From: Catenulispora sp. EB89
Lineage (GTDB): Bacteria; Actinomycetota; Actinomycetes; Streptomycetales; Catenulisporaceae
Length of the DNA: 64,000 bases
Reading direction: 5' to 3'
NCBI RefSeq assembly: GCF_041261445.1
Contig: NZ_JBGCCU010000004.1
Coordinates: 496,001-560,000, forward strand
The position numbers were made by a program, and so were the translations under genes. The notes beneath the pieces are model-generated. The model was not told the DNA's origin and did not search any database. It saw only the letters and a list, made by a program, of their open reading frames with translations. Below, in pieces: positions 16,489 through 26,945 of this stretch (its first letter is position 1; every line of letters begins with the position of its first letter).

Positions 16489-18045
16489 CTACTGCGGGGG
16501 CAGCAGGTTCTTGAACTCGTCCGGCAGCTCGAACTGGCCGCCGCCGTCCGCGTCGCCGAACGCCGCGCCGTTGCCGTCCTTGCGCGCCTGGCGCGCCGCC
16601 TCCTCGGCCTTGGCCTTGGCCGGGTTCCCCGAGCGCGAGCGGCCCTTGGACTTGGCCGACTTGTCGGCGGCCTTGGCCTTGGCCGACTTGCGCTTGGTGC
16701 CGCCGAGCCCGCCGGCGCCGGGCAGCCCCGGCATGCCGGGCATGCCGCCCTTGGCCATCTGCTGCATCATCTTGCGGGCTTCCAGGAAGCGGTCGATGAG
16801 GTTGTTGACCTGCTGGACCGTGGTTCCCGAGCCGCGCGCGATGCGCTGTTTGCGGGAGCCGTTGATGATCTTGACGTCCTCGCGCTCGCCCGGGGTCATC
16901 GACTTGATGATGGCCGCGATGCGGTCGACGTCCTTGTCGTCGATCTCGTTGAGCTGCTGCTTGATGTCGCCGACGCCGGGCAGCATGCCCAGCAGCTTCT
17001 TCATGGAGCCCAGCTTCTTGAGCTGCTCCATCTGCTTCAGGAAGTCGTCGAGGGTGAACTCGTTGCGGGCCAGCTTGCCCGCCATCGCCTCGGCCTCGGC
17101 CTGGTCGAAGGCCTTCTCGGCCTGCTCGATCAGGGTCATCATGTCGCCCATGTCGAGGATGCGGCCGGCCATCCGCTCGGGGTGGAAGACGTCGAAGTCC
17201 TCCAGCTTCTCCCCGGTGGAGGCGAACATCACCGGCTTGCCGGTGACCTGGCGCACCGACAGCGCGGCACCGCCGCGGGCGTCGCCGTCGAGCTTGGTCA
17301 GCACCACGCCGTCGAAGCCGACGCCGTCCATGAAGGCCTGCGCGGTGGTCACCGCGTCCTGACCGATCATGGCGTCGACCACGAACAGGACCTCGTCCGG
17401 CCGGACCGCGTCGCGGATGTCGGCGGCCTGCTTCATCAGGTCGGCGTCGATGCCCAGGCGGCCGGCGGTGTCGACGATCACCACGTCGTGCAGCTTGGCC
17501 TTGGCGAACTCGACCGAGTCCTGGGCCACCTTCACCGGGTTCCCGACGCCGTTGCCGGGCTCGGGGGCGAACACCGGCACACCGGCCCGCTCGCCGACCA
17601 CCTGCAGCTGGGTGACGGCGTTCGGCCGCTGGAGGTCGGCGGCGACCAGGATCGGGGTGTGGCCCTCGGACTTGAGCCAGCGGGCCAGCTTGCCGGCCAG
17701 CGTGGTCTTACCGGCACCCTGCAGACCGGCGAGCATGATCACCGTCGGCGGGTTCTTGGCGAACCGCAGCCGCCGGGTCTCGCCGCCCAGGATGGCGACG
17801 AGCTCCTCGTTGACGATCTTGATGATCTGCTGCGCCGGGTTCAGCGCCTTGGAGACCTCGGCGCCCTCGGCCCGCTCCCGGACGGCGGCGATGAAGGGCC
17901 GCACGGCCTGCAGCGAGACGTCGGCCTCCAGCAGCGCCTGCCGGATGGCCCGCAGCGTGTCGTCGATGTCCTGCTGCGAGAGCCGACCCTTGCCGCGCAG
18001 GTTTTTGAACGTCGTGGCCAAACGATCGGAGAGCGTGTCGAACAC
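16489..18045 (-). CDS. ffh: Signal recognition particle protein Ffh (SRP54)
   Basis: 518 residues. The N-domain is followed by the GTPase G-domain with [21 protein letters not shown] and [11 protein letters not shown], and then the Met-rich M-domain (LIEQAEKAF through [23 protein letters not shown]) that binds 4.5S RNA and signal peptides. The last 75 residues are a basic Lys/Ala extension typical of actinobacteria. It targets nascent membrane proteins with FtsY; the tandem signal peptidases nearby act later in export. Confidence 0.97.
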   Translation of the reverse strand: MFDTLSDRLATTFKNLRGKGRLSQQDIDDTLRAIRQALLEADVSLQAVRPFIAAVRERAEGAEVSKALNPAQQIIKIVNEELVAILGGETRRLRFAKNPPTVIMLAGLQGAGKTTLAGKLARWLKSEGHTPILVAADLQRPNAVTQLQVVGERAGVPVFAPEPGNGVGNPVKVAQDSVEFAKAKLHDVVIVDTAGRLGIDADLMKQAADIRDAVRPDEVLFVVDAMIGQDAVTTAQAFMDGVGFDGVVLTKLDGDARGGAALSVRQVTGKPVMFASTGEKLEDFDVFHPERMAGRILDMGDMMTLIEQAEKAFDQAEAEAMAGKLARNEFTLDDFLKQMEQLKKLGSMKKLLGMLPGVGDIKQQLNEIDDKDVDRIAAIIKSMTPGEREDVKIINGSRKQRIARGSGTTVQQVNNLIDRFLEARKMMQQMAKGGMPGMPGLPGAGGLGGTKRKSAKAKAADKSAKSKGRSRSGNPAKAKAEEAARQARKDGNGAAFGDADGGGQFELPDEFKNLLPPQ

Positions 18046-18207
18046 GTCGTAGTCATCCTTCGCGCGGAAATCAACAGATCGGGCGGATTAGAAAAACCGC
18101 CGTAGTCCACCAGGGTAGCCGCTGACGTCGCCGGACCCGAGTCTGACGGTGTTTGTCAGAACGGTGCGCCACCATGGTGACAACACGAGGTGAGGGAGAA
18201 CAACACA

Positions 18208-19098
18208 GTGACTCTGGTCAACAAGTACGCGGGAACGTGCGCCGCGTGCAAGGGTCGGGTGGAAGCCGAGGCCGGTGAGCGCGCCAACGTGGACGGTGCG
18301 TGGCAGACCTATCACCATGGGTGTGCCCCGGCCTGGGAGCCCCGGCCCGCCGGTGAGACCGCCGCCCCGCAGGCGGCCGTGCCGCCGCAGCGCGGGTCGC
18401 ACGACGGCTGGCACCGCCGCCGGCTGGCCGGCTTCGACACCGAGACCACGGGCCGCGACCCCAAGACCGTGCGCATCGTCTCGGCGGCCATCGTCACCTC
18501 CGACGGCGCCGAGAAGACCTTCCTCATCGACCCCGGCATGGAGATCCCGGCCGAGGCCACCGCCATCCACGGCATCACCACCGAGTACGCCCGCGAGCAC
18601 GGCGCCCCGCCGCGCCGCACGCTGGACGAGATCGCCGACGCGCTGGCCCTCGAGCTGCGCGCCGGCACGCCGCTGGTGGTGTTCAACGCCCCGTACGACC
18701 TGACGCTGCTGGAGGCCGAGCTGGCCCGCAACGGCCTGGCCCCGCTGGCCGCTCGCGCCCCGGTGGCGCCGGTGATCGACCCGCTGGTCATCGACCGGCA
18801 GATGGACAAGTTCCGCAAGGGTGCGCGCACGCTGGAGGCGCAGTGCCAGTTCTACGGCGTGACCATCACGCACGCGCACGACGCGGCGGCCGACGCCCTG
18901 GCCGCGATGAACCTGGCGCAGGTGATCGGCGCCAGCTACGCCGCGGTGGGGACGCTGGACGCGGTCCGGCTGCACGAGGCCCAGGCGCGCTGGAAGGCCG
19001 AGCAGGAGGCCGACCGGGCCGCGTACCGGGAGCGGCGCGGGGAGAAGTCGTACTCCGAGCCGGAGTGGCCGACCCGGCCGCTGGCGACCTCGGCCTGA
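18208..19098 (+). CDS. DnaQ-like DEDDh 3'-5' exonuclease with N-terminal Cys/His motif
   Basis: 296 residues from a GTG at 18208 preceded by GGGAGA. Residues 75-255 form a DEDDh exonuclease: AGFDTETTGRDP (D77, E79), VVFNAPYDLTLLEAEL (Asp) and HAHDAAADALAAMNLA (His/Asp). The first 40 residues carry C11xxC14 and HHxC (36-39), which looks like a small zinc-binding knuckle. It is similar to stand-alone DNA polymerase III epsilon-like exonucleases of streptomycetes. It is transcribed divergently from ffh. The substrate is not evident. Confidence 0.87.
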   Translation: MTLVNKYAGTCAACKGRVEAEAGERANVDGAWQTYHHGCAPAWEPRPAGETAAPQAAVPPQRGSHDGWHRRRLAGFDTETTGRDPKTVRIVSAAIVTSDGAEKTFLIDPGMEIPAEATAIHGITTEYAREHGAPPRRTLDEIADALALELRAGTPLVVFNAPYDLTLLEAELARNGLAPLAARAPVAPVIDPLVIDRQMDKFRKGARTLEAQCQFYGVTITHAHDAAADALAAMNLAQVIGASYAAVGTLDAVRLHEAQARWKAEQEADRAAYRERRGEKSYSEPEWPTRPLATSA

Positions 19099-19167
19099 GC
19101 GGGGATCAGGGGTCGTAGACATCACCACGGATATCGACCCATAGACATCGCCACGATCCACAGACGA

Positions 19168-19202
19168 GTGGCGGGAGACCCGCAACGCGGGTCGCCCGCC
19201 AC
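19168..19202 (+). terminator. Hairpin after the exonuclease gene
   Basis: GTGGCGGG (19168-19175) pairs with CCCGCCAC (19195-19202); inside it ACCCGC pairs with GCGGGT. CGTCGTTT follows. It is 69 bp past the exonuclease stop and isolates it from the riboswitch-controlled gene. Confidence 0.65.
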
Positions 19203-19514
19203 CGTCGTTTAAACAGGCCACTGACATCCTCCGCACGACCGCCCCGGGACTCCGCCGGGCGGCGCCGCCGACGCCGACGAAATGCCGGACTAGCTGGCAC
19301 TCTTGCAGTAGTTTCACGCCTACCGCTCCCGCTCTCCGGGCATCATGCCGACGATGCGTCGGCAAGAACCACGCGATCGACCCTGTCCAAACTCGGACAG
19401 GCCGGAGTGAATCAGGATCTCTAAACGCCTCCCAAGGTAAAATCCTGGTATAGCGTCCTGGGCCGGTCCGTTTTGTCGTTCGGGGTCTCGCTAGGGTTAC
19501 GGCCGGACACCCGT
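19203..19514. other. Noncoding stretch before the riboswitch
   Basis: About 310 bases with no credible coding frame. It should contain the promoter of the riboswitch transcript. An AT-richer patch near 19420-19450 (CTAAACG, GGTAAAATCC, GGTATAGC) is the best place for it, but no convincing -35/-10 pair with proper spacing could be chosen. Confidence 0.4.
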
Positions 19515-19770
19515 AACCACGCCGACCGCCCTGGACGGTGGCGGGAGTTCACGCCGAATCCGGCAAAGCGCGGCCCGCAGTTTCCACGGACTCCCACACG
19601 GTCCGAGGGCGGAGCGCCGATCCGGAACCGGGGACCCACCAAGTCCCACCGGCCCGCATCCACTGGGGCCAAGGGGTGAATCGGTCCGCTGCGTACCCCC
19701 GCGCGGCGGCCTGTAGGGCACGCTTCTCAGCCCGAACCCGTCAGCTAACCCGGTAGGCGGCAGGGAGAGA
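19515..19770 (+). promoter_or_regulatory. ydaO-yuaA type (c-di-AMP) riboswitch
   Basis: The leader of the NlpC/P60 gene contains the hallmark blocks of this class in order: GACGGTGGCGGGAGTTCACG, CGCCGAATCCGG, CCGGGGACCCACC, TGGGGCCAAGGGGTGAATC, and AGGGCACGCTTCTCAGCCC followed by GAACCCGTCAGCTAACC and GGTAGGCGG. The class binds c-di-AMP, generally turns genes off when the ligand is high, and in actinobacteria often precedes NlpC/P60 or resuscitation-factor genes. The exact ends are estimated; the start codon of the hydrolase is about 15 bases beyond the last conserved block. Confidence 0.9.
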
Positions 19771-19785
19771 AGGAGAGTCGCCCTA

Positions 19786-20832
19786 GTGGCGTCCCACAAA
19801 ACCGTGACCACTCACCGCGCGTCCAAGAAGACGATCACCGCGCCTCGCACCGCGGTGACGCTGGCGACCGCCACGGTCGGTTCCATCGCCCTGGTCCCGG
19901 GTCTGGCCCACGCCGACCCGACCGCGAACCTCAATGACGTCAAGGGCCAGGTCAACAGCCTCCAGCAGCAGGCCGAGCAGGCCTCCGAGGCGTACGACCA
20001 GGCGGCCACGAACCTGGCCACCCTGCAGCACAAGGTCGACCAGATCCAGGCCCGCATCACGGCCGAGCAGACCCAGCTGACCACCGCGCAGTCCTCGCTG
20101 GGCAGCCTGGCCGCCGCGCAGTACCGCGCCGGCGGCGTGGACAGCTCGCTGGAGCTGATGCTGTCGGCGGCGCCGGACTCGTTCCTGCAGCAGGCCACCG
20201 CGATGACCGAGGTGTCCAGCCACTCCGCGGACTCGATGAAGACCGCGCAGGAGATCAAGCGCCAGCTGGACCAGGACAAGAACGAGGCCTCCTCGGACCT
20301 GCAGCAGCTGCAGAAGACGCGCGACGAGATGGCGGCGAACAAGGCGGCCATCGACGCCAAGGAGAAGCAGGCGCAGGCGCTGCTGGACTCGCTGACGCCG
20401 ACCCAGCGCACCCAGTACGTGCAGCAGCAGGCGCAGCAGAACCAGCAGAACGTCAAGACGCCGAGCAACCTGCCGCCGGCACCGAACGCCCGCGCGGCGA
20501 TAGCGGTGGAGTTCGCCAAGGAACAGCTCGGCAAGCCTTACGTCTACGGCGCCGCGGGCCCGCGCAGCTTCGACTGCTCCGGCCTGACGATGGCCGCGTG
20601 GGGCGCCGCCGGAGTGTCGATGTCGCACTCCTCCTCGGCGCAGGCCTACGAGTTCCCGCAGGTCAGCGAGAGCAACATCGCCGTCGGCGACCTGGTGATC
20701 TACTACGGGAGCCTGCACCACGTCGGGATATACGTGGGCAACGGCATGATCATCCACGCCGCGATGCCCGGCACCGTGATCCAGTACGCTCCGATCAACT
20801 CGATGCCTGTGGCGATGATCGTCCGGCCGTAG
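19786..20832 (+). CDS. Secreted NlpC/P60 peptidoglycan endopeptidase (RipA-like)
   Basis: 348 residues from a GTG. A basic signal peptide ends near AHA-D (residue 43). Residues 47-210 are a long coiled coil (QQAEQASEAYDQAATNLATL, QLTTAQSSLGSLAA). The NlpC/P60 domain is at 235-348, with the catalytic Cys264 in RSFDCSGL, His312 in HHVGIYVG and the third residue His324. This architecture matches D,L-endopeptidases acting at the septum or in spore and hyphal wall growth. The preceding c-di-AMP riboswitch ties its expression to cell-wall or turgor status. Confidence 0.93.
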   Translation: MASHKTVTTHRASKKTITAPRTAVTLATATVGSIALVPGLAHADPTANLNDVKGQVNSLQQQAEQASEAYDQAATNLATLQHKVDQIQARITAEQTQLTTAQSSLGSLAAAQYRAGGVDSSLELMLSAAPDSFLQQATAMTEVSSHSADSMKTAQEIKRQLDQDKNEASSDLQQLQKTRDEMAANKAAIDAKEKQAQALLDSLTPTQRTQYVQQQAQQNQQNVKTPSNLPPAPNARAAIAVEFAKEQLGKPYVYGAAGPRSFDCSGLTMAAWGAAGVSMSHSSSAQAYEFPQVSESNIAVGDLVIYYGSLHHVGIYVGNGMIIHAAMPGTVIQYAPINSMPVAMIVRP

Positions 20833-20901
20833 TATCGTGCCGAGCCAGCCGCGGGGCGCCGACGTCACGTCGGCGCCCTTCGACGTCGTCAGGGGGAAGG
20901 A

Positions 20902-21954
20902 ATGCCAGAGTACGGACTCGGTCGGGAGACCGGCGCGGGCGAGCAGCCGGTGGCGACCGCCGGCGGTGAGCCGTGGTTCGAGCGGGGCGAGGCCGCGGCG
21001 GCCGCGGAGCCGATGACGGAGCCGGTCGTCGATCAGGTCGTCGATCAGGTCATTGATTCGGGGATCGACCCGGTGATCGATCCGATCGAGGAGCCGGTGG
21101 AGGACCCGGTCGAGGACTACGCCGACCCCTACGCCGACCCGCAGGAGTGGATCAGCAGCCTGATCGCGAAGGTGGAGCGGGCCGAGCAGGGCATCGGCTC
21201 CGGGCCGCGCGACGCGCTGATGGCGCGGATCAAGCTGGCGCAGGCGTATTCGGAGCTCGGCGACACCGTGCAGGCCGCCTCGCTGGCCGTGAAGAACGTG
21301 GCGCAGGCCCGGCAGCTGTTCCCGTCGAGCGAGGGGATGCTGCGGCAGCTGCGGGAGTTCCGGGACGCCGCGTGCGAGGCGGCGGGGTGGACCGCGGCGA
21401 TGATGCGGGAGTCGGAAGAGGACGTGGCGGTCGAGGAGCCGAGCGAGTTGGTGACGCGGCCGGACGCGGTCCCGGCGGCCGAGGCGGCCACAGCGCCCGA
21501 CGCGGCCGTGAGGGCTGACGCCGCCGAGGCGGCCCTAGCGCCTGACGCGGCCGAGGACTCCGGCTTCGAGCAGGAGACGCAGTCCGCCGAGCCGACGCCG
21601 AGCCCCGCGAGCCGGCCCGCCGAGGCGGAGTCGGTCGGCGCGGTGATCCACGAGTTCGTGCGCCGCTCCCCCGAGCCGGACGCGCTGCAGTGGGCCGCCG
21701 AGGTGCAGGCCGCGCTCACGCAGCCGGCCGAGCTGGCGATCCCGTCGCCGCCGGAGCCGGAGTACGCCGAGGAGGTCGAGCCCGCGCTGGCTTCGGCGGA
21801 CCTGGCCGACCTGAGCGACCTGGCCGACCTCGCCGCCATCGAGGAGATCATCCGGCTGCGGTACGAGCTGCGGGAGGCGCAGCGGACCATCGAGCGGCTG
21901 CGGCACGTGAACCGGAAGCTGCGCGAGGCGCTGGAGTTCGACGAGAAGGCTTAG
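20902..21954 (+). CDS. Acidic Ala/Glu-rich protein with TPR-like and coiled-coil parts, unknown
   Basis: 350 residues. A very acidic N-terminus has short repeats (VVDQVVDQVID, PVEDPVEDYADPYADP). Residues 85-165 form a helical segment (WISSLIAKVERAEQGIG, ARIKLAQAYSELGDTVQAASLAVKN) that resembles a tetratricopeptide pair. A disordered Ala/Glu linker comes next, and the last 45 residues (EEIIRLRYELREAQRTIERLRHVN in two turns) are a likely coiled coil. No signal peptide is present. It follows the hydrolase by 69 bp and may share its transcript. No function can be assigned. Confidence 0.7.
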   Translation: MPEYGLGRETGAGEQPVATAGGEPWFERGEAAAAAEPMTEPVVDQVVDQVIDSGIDPVIDPIEEPVEDPVEDYADPYADPQEWISSLIAKVERAEQGIGSGPRDALMARIKLAQAYSELGDTVQAASLAVKNVAQARQLFPSSEGMLRQLREFRDAACEAAGWTAAMMRESEEDVAVEEPSELVTRPDAVPAAEAATAPDAAVRADAAEAALAPDAAEDSGFEQETQSAEPTPSPASRPAEAESVGAVIHEFVRRSPEPDALQWAAEVQAALTQPAELAIPSPPEPEYAEEVEPALASADLADLSDLADLAAIEEIIRLRYELREAQRTIERLRHVNRKLREALEFDEKA

Positions 21955-22053
21955 GCCAGGCTTAGGCCGCGGGCAAACAAGGCTCAACGCATGGCTCAAC
22001 GCGCGATCCAACGCGCGCAAAAAGGCTCAGCACAAGGCTCAGCACACGGAAAA

Positions 22054-22073
22054 GCCGGGTCCGAAGACCCGGC
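22054..22073 (-). terminator. Hairpin terminator after guaA
   Basis: GCCGGGTC (22054-22061), loop CGAA, GACCCGGC (22066-22073). On the minus strand TTTTCCG follows at once, a classic intrinsic terminator 37 bp past the guaA stop. It may also serve the plus-strand gene ending at 21954. Confidence 0.85.
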
Positions 22074-22109
22074 CTTCCAGCACCGCAGCCGCACCCGCGA
22101 CCGCGGCGC

Positions 22110-23681
<1,572 letters not shown>

Positions 23682-23815
23682 GATGCGGTCAAGTCTATCG
23701 GGAGCGCGTGACTGCTCAGGTCACGACGGTGATCGCGGAATTCACGCGCCGCCGCGACGTCGGTCACAGGAACCGCTGCCGGACGGGCCCAGCGATCAGT
23801 CGCGCGATCGACCCC

Positions 23816-23887
23816 GAGACAAGCCCCGAGGCGAGCCCTGAGGCAAGCCCCGAGACCAGCGCGAAGACCGGCCCCAAGGCCAGCGCA
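23816..23887. repeat. 12-bp degenerate tandem repeat, six units
   Basis: Six consecutive 12-mers of the pattern GAGGCAAGCCCC (variants at 23816, 23828, 23840, 23852, 23864 and 23876), decaying toward the end. They lie in the gap between guaA and the 3' end of the amidase gene, with no gene visible. Confidence 0.7.
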
Positions 23888-23890
23888 GCA

Positions 23891-25276
23891 TCAGCCGCCC
23901 ACCACCCCCACCGGCGCCGTCCGCGGCCACGGTCGCACCGCCTCGAGGTGCGCCGCGAGCCCCAGCAGCAGCGCCTCCCGACCGGGTCGCGCGACGAACT
24001 GCACGCCGATCGGCATCCCGCTGCTGTGCGTCCCGGCTGGGACGCTCATCGCCGGCCAGCCAGCCAGGTTCCACGGCGGGCACAGCCCCGCATAAGAGGT
24101 GTTGGCGATCAGGTTGGCCAGCAGCCCACGCCGTCCCCACCGCAGGGCCGGGGGCGGCGGCCTGAGCAGCGTGGGGGTGAGCACGATGTCGGCGTCGCCC
24201 AGGAAGCGCTCGGCTCCGGTGTCCCGCCACCGCCGCCGGGTCCGGGCCCCGGTCAGCCCGGCCTTCGCCAGCGTCCGGCCGGCCGACGCCATGCGCCGCG
24301 TGCGGCGCTCCAGGGCCCGCCGGTCGTACTCCTCGGCGTCCAACGCGGCGGCCGCGTACCAGGTCAGCACCGCACCGGGCCCGAGGAGGGCGGGATAGCG
24401 CGGCGCCTGGACGATCGTGTGCCCGGCTGATTCGAGCAACCCGGCCACACCTTCGACGGCGTCCTTGTGCTCCCGGTCGACGCGGTAGCCGACCGAGGGC
24501 GGCGCCGTGGAGACCGCGATCCTCAAGCCGGACGGCCGCGAATTCACGGCGTCGACGAGCTCGGGAGCGTCGGCCATCACCGACAGCATCAGCGCCGCGT
24601 CCTCGACCGTCGTGGCCAGCGGACCGTTCTCCGACAGCCCCCACCACGAGTTCCGCCCGAGCTCCGACGGCACGGTCCCGTAACCGGGCTTGAAGCCGAA
24701 CAACCCGCAGCACGCCGCCGGCCCGCGGATCGAGCCCAGGCCGTCGTTCCCGTGCGCGATCGGCACCAGCCCGGCGGCCACCGCCGCGGCCGCGCCGCCG
24801 GACGAGCCGCCCGGCGTCCGCGTCAGGTCCCAGGGATTGCGCGCCATCCCCAGCGCGCTGTCGGTCATCGCGACCAGCGACAGTTCCGGGGTGTGAGTGA
24901 GGCCGACCACGATCGCGCCGGCGGCCCGCAACCGCGCCACCACCGGGTGGTCCTCGGGCTGCGGCGGCCGGTCCGCGGTCGCCGCGGTGCCGTTGCGGCA
25001 CTGCTCGTCGGCGACCGGCACGTTGTCCTTCACCGCGATCGGCACACCGGCCAGCGGCAGCTCCGCCAGATCGGGCCGGCCGGCCAGCTCGTCGGCCTCG
25101 GCCAGCGCCGCGTCCTGCCGGACCTTGCGGAACGCCCCGATCCGGGGGTCCGCGGCGGCTATGCGGTCCAGGGCCTCCTGGACGGCGCCGCGCACACTGC
25201 TCTTTCCTTGACGGACGGCCGCCGCTATCTCGGCGGCCGTCCGCGGCTCCACGCCGCTTCCGGTCCAGCCAGCCAT
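23891..25276 (-). CDS. Amidase (amidase signature family)
   Basis: 461 residues. It has the Ser-cisSer-Lys set: Lys in VPIAVKDNVPV, the Gly/Ser-rich signature TPGGSSGGAAAAVAAGLVP, and the nucleophile Ser in DGLGSIRGPAACCG. It hydrolyses a carboxamide; the natural substrate is not predictable from sequence, and this is not a GatA since no gatB/gatC is nearby. No signal peptide is seen, so it is cytoplasmic. Confidence 0.9.
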   Translation of the reverse strand: MAGWTGSGVEPRTAAEIAAAVRQGKSSVRGAVQEALDRIAAADPRIGAFRKVRQDAALAEADELAGRPDLAELPLAGVPIAVKDNVPVADEQCRNGTAATADRPPQPEDHPVVARLRAAGAIVVGLTHTPELSLVAMTDSALGMARNPWDLTRTPGGSSGGAAAAVAAGLVPIAHGNDGLGSIRGPAACCGLFGFKPGYGTVPSELGRNSWWGLSENGPLATTVEDAALMLSVMADAPELVDAVNSRPSGLRIAVSTAPPSVGYRVDREHKDAVEGVAGLLESAGHTIVQAPRYPALLGPGAVLTWYAAAALDAEEYDRRALERRTRRMASAGRTLAKAGLTGARTRRRWRDTGAERFLGDADIVLTPTLLRPPPPALRWGRRGLLANLIANTSYAGLCPPWNLAGWPAMSVPAGTHSSGMPIGVQFVARPGREALLLGLAAHLEAVRPWPRTAPVGVVGG

Positions 25277-25372
25277 CCCTGCATCATCGCGCCGTCAAGG
25301 TGCGAGGCCAAGGGGGCAGGCGTCGGAGTCCGGAAGCGGGTACCACTATCTATCGCGCAGCTCCCGCCGGCC

Positions 25373-25612
25373 TCAGCCGAGCAGGTCGTCGAACTCGCCG
25401 TCCTTGATCCCGTTGATCATGGCCTCGATCTCGGCCCGGGTGTACAGCAGGGCCGGGCCGTGCGGGTCGCGCGAGTTGCGCATCGCCACGGAACCGTCCC
25501 CGAGCCCTGCGAACTCCACGCAGTTGCCCTGCGAGTTGGAGTAGCTGCTCTTGCGCCACGCGGCGGCGACCTTGGTGGCCGGCATGCCGTTGTAGACCTC
25601 GAACTCGCTCAT
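25373..25612 (-). CDS. DUF397 domain protein of a WhiJ-type module
   Basis: 79 residues from an ATG at 25612 with AAGGGG upstream. It is a standard DUF397: WRKSSYSNSQGNCVEFAGLGDG, VAMRNSRDPHGPALLYTRAEIEAMI. Such small proteins are encoded beside XRE/DUF5753 regulators and act as their partners in streptomycete development and antibiotic control. Here the HATPase and XRE genes lie within 1.5 kb. A GCACGTGC palindrome is 44-53 bp upstream of the start. Confidence 0.93.
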   Translation of the reverse strand: MSEFEVYNGMPATKVAAAWRKSSYSNSQGNCVEFAGLGDGSVAMRNSRDPHGPALLYTRAEIEAMINGIKDGEFDDLLG

Positions 25613-25655
25613 TGTCGTTTTCCCCTTACATGTACGGTGGGAAGGGTTGATCCAC

Positions 25656-25665
25656 TGCACGTGCA
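25656..25665. promoter_or_regulatory. Palindrome TGCACGTGCA upstream of the DUF397 gene
   Basis: TGCACGTGCA lies 44-53 bp upstream of the DUF397 ATG. It belongs to a longer shared 14-mer, GCGGATGCACGTGC read on the minus strand, that recurs near 26714 upstream of the HATPase gene. It is a candidate operator for the nearby XRE regulator; binding is inferred, not shown. Confidence 0.45.
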
Positions 25666-25696
25666 TCCGCGCTGGAATCAGCATTCGCCGATGCAT

Positions 25697-26064
25697 GGCA
25701 GTAAACGGATGCTAGCGGTCTTGCTGGCGCACGCGCAGAGGTTTCGAGTGTGAAACGTTCAAAGAGCGGGTAAAGGTTCTCCCCGCAGGTTCAAGGCATG
25801 CGTTCGCCGCGGCTTCGATACCAGATCGATATACATTCGAGCCCTGTGATCGCCAACCAATTCGACCGTGTGCCGGCCGTGACCGGGTGCGGACCGTTCG
25901 TTAGGGCGAACACGGAAAGCGGTTACTGCGTCACAGCTCCCGCGGTCGGTCGACGACAGAGGAGCGACGAGGCCGTCAAGCCGATGGGAATCCCTGACTG
26001 AAACAGTGGATGAAGCCCCGTATGAACCCCTGGACGGAACCGGGCGGAAACGCCGGGTTCACCT
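25697..26064. other. Noncoding stretch between DUF397 and HATPase genes
   Basis: About 370 bases, somewhat AT-richer than the surroundings. No coding frame, tRNA or strong hairpin is visible. It should hold the distal part of the DUF397 promoter region; an ATGCATGG near 25691 echoes the ATGCAT beside the second palindrome. Confidence 0.4.
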
Positions 26065-26643
26065 TCAACAGGCGAGTTCGAAAAGCGCCCAAACGACTTT
26101 CCCGGACGGCTCGGCCGCGCCGGGCGCACGGAAACGGCGCCAGCCCCAGTCGTCGGCCAGCGCCTCCACGAGATACATCCCCCGCCCCGACTCGTCCAGG
26201 CCCCATAACCCGTCGGCCGCCCGGGCCGGCGTCGGTGCCACCGGCGAGGCGGCCGAGGGATCGGCGACGGCGAAGAGCACCCGCTCCACGCCGGCCTCGC
26301 CGGCCCCGGTGTCACAGGGTTCGTGGACCAGACACAGCGATATCAGATCGGACTCGTCCCGCACCCGGTCCGGCAGCACCGCTTCATAGGCGTGCAGGAG
26401 CGCGTTTGTCACGAGTTCGGAGACCACGATGCCCAGATTCTCCAGCAGTGTGGCGAATCTCTCAGGTTGTCCGCGCCAGTCCTCGGCGACGTCCCGCACG
26501 AACCGCCGGGCCGCCGAGACCGATTCGGCGCGCGCCGGGAGCACGCAATGCCGCGTCGACACGCTGCGCCCCACGGCCTGGTACCCGATGCAGACCGGCA
26601 GGTCGGCATGGAGCAGGGAGTAGGCGTAACCAGACGCGACCAT
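26065..26643 (-). CDS. ATP-binding anti-sigma-type regulator (HATPase_c_2)
   Basis: 192 residues from an ATG at 26643 with GGGAGA upstream. A GHKL ATPase fold is visible: N-box ENLGIVVSELVTNALLHA, VLFAVADPS, then DESGRGMYLVEALADDWGWR. The family includes RsbW/SpoIIAB-like anti-sigma kinases and many orphan streptomycete proteins paired with DUF397 and XRE genes. Whether it binds a sigma factor or phosphorylates an antagonist cannot be told. The palindrome ATGCACGTGCAT lies 75-86 bp upstream. Confidence 0.88.
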   Translation of the reverse strand: MVASGYAYSLLHADLPVCIGYQAVGRSVSTRHCVLPARAESVSAARRFVRDVAEDWRGQPERFATLLENLGIVVSELVTNALLHAYEAVLPDRVRDESDLISLCLVHEPCDTGAGEAGVERVLFAVADPSAASPVAPTPARAADGLWGLDESGRGMYLVEALADDWGWRRFRAPGAAEPSGKVVWALFELAC

Positions 26644-26717
26644 CGGGTCTCCCGTCAGGTGCCGGCCGCTGTGGCGGCGGCACATGCAATCGCAGAGTTT
26701 TCCTATGCATAAGGCGG

Positions 26718-26729
26718 ATGCACGTGCAT
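26718..26729. promoter_or_regulatory. Palindrome ATGCACGTGCAT between the HATPase and XRE genes
   Basis: A perfect 12-bp palindrome 75 bp upstream of the HATPase start and about 217 bp upstream of the XRE start, flanked by TATGCATAAGG. GCGGATGCACGTGC (26714-26727) is repeated upstream of the DUF397 gene. It is a candidate shared operator for this three-gene module. Confidence 0.45.
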
Positions 26730-26945
26730 GCTACAGCGTAGACGGCGCGCGCAGGGTCTCGGATGGGCAAAGACTTTGCCTAAATGATTCAGGGCCCTGT
26801 GGCACGCTGCCGGGTGTCCCGACCGACCGGACCACCTAGGCTTGCGGTGTTCACAAGCGGACGCCCGAGTGGCACAATCGGCAGCTGATCCACCGCCCGG
26901 CACCTGCGATTTACGGGGTCGGGCCTCAGATGGAGCGAGGAAGCA

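Noticed and set aside
26860-26945. A tRNA-like stretch before the XRE gene (GCCCGAGTGGCACAATCGGC)
   Set aside because: A D-arm-like piece is present but no acceptor stem or T-arm can be formed.
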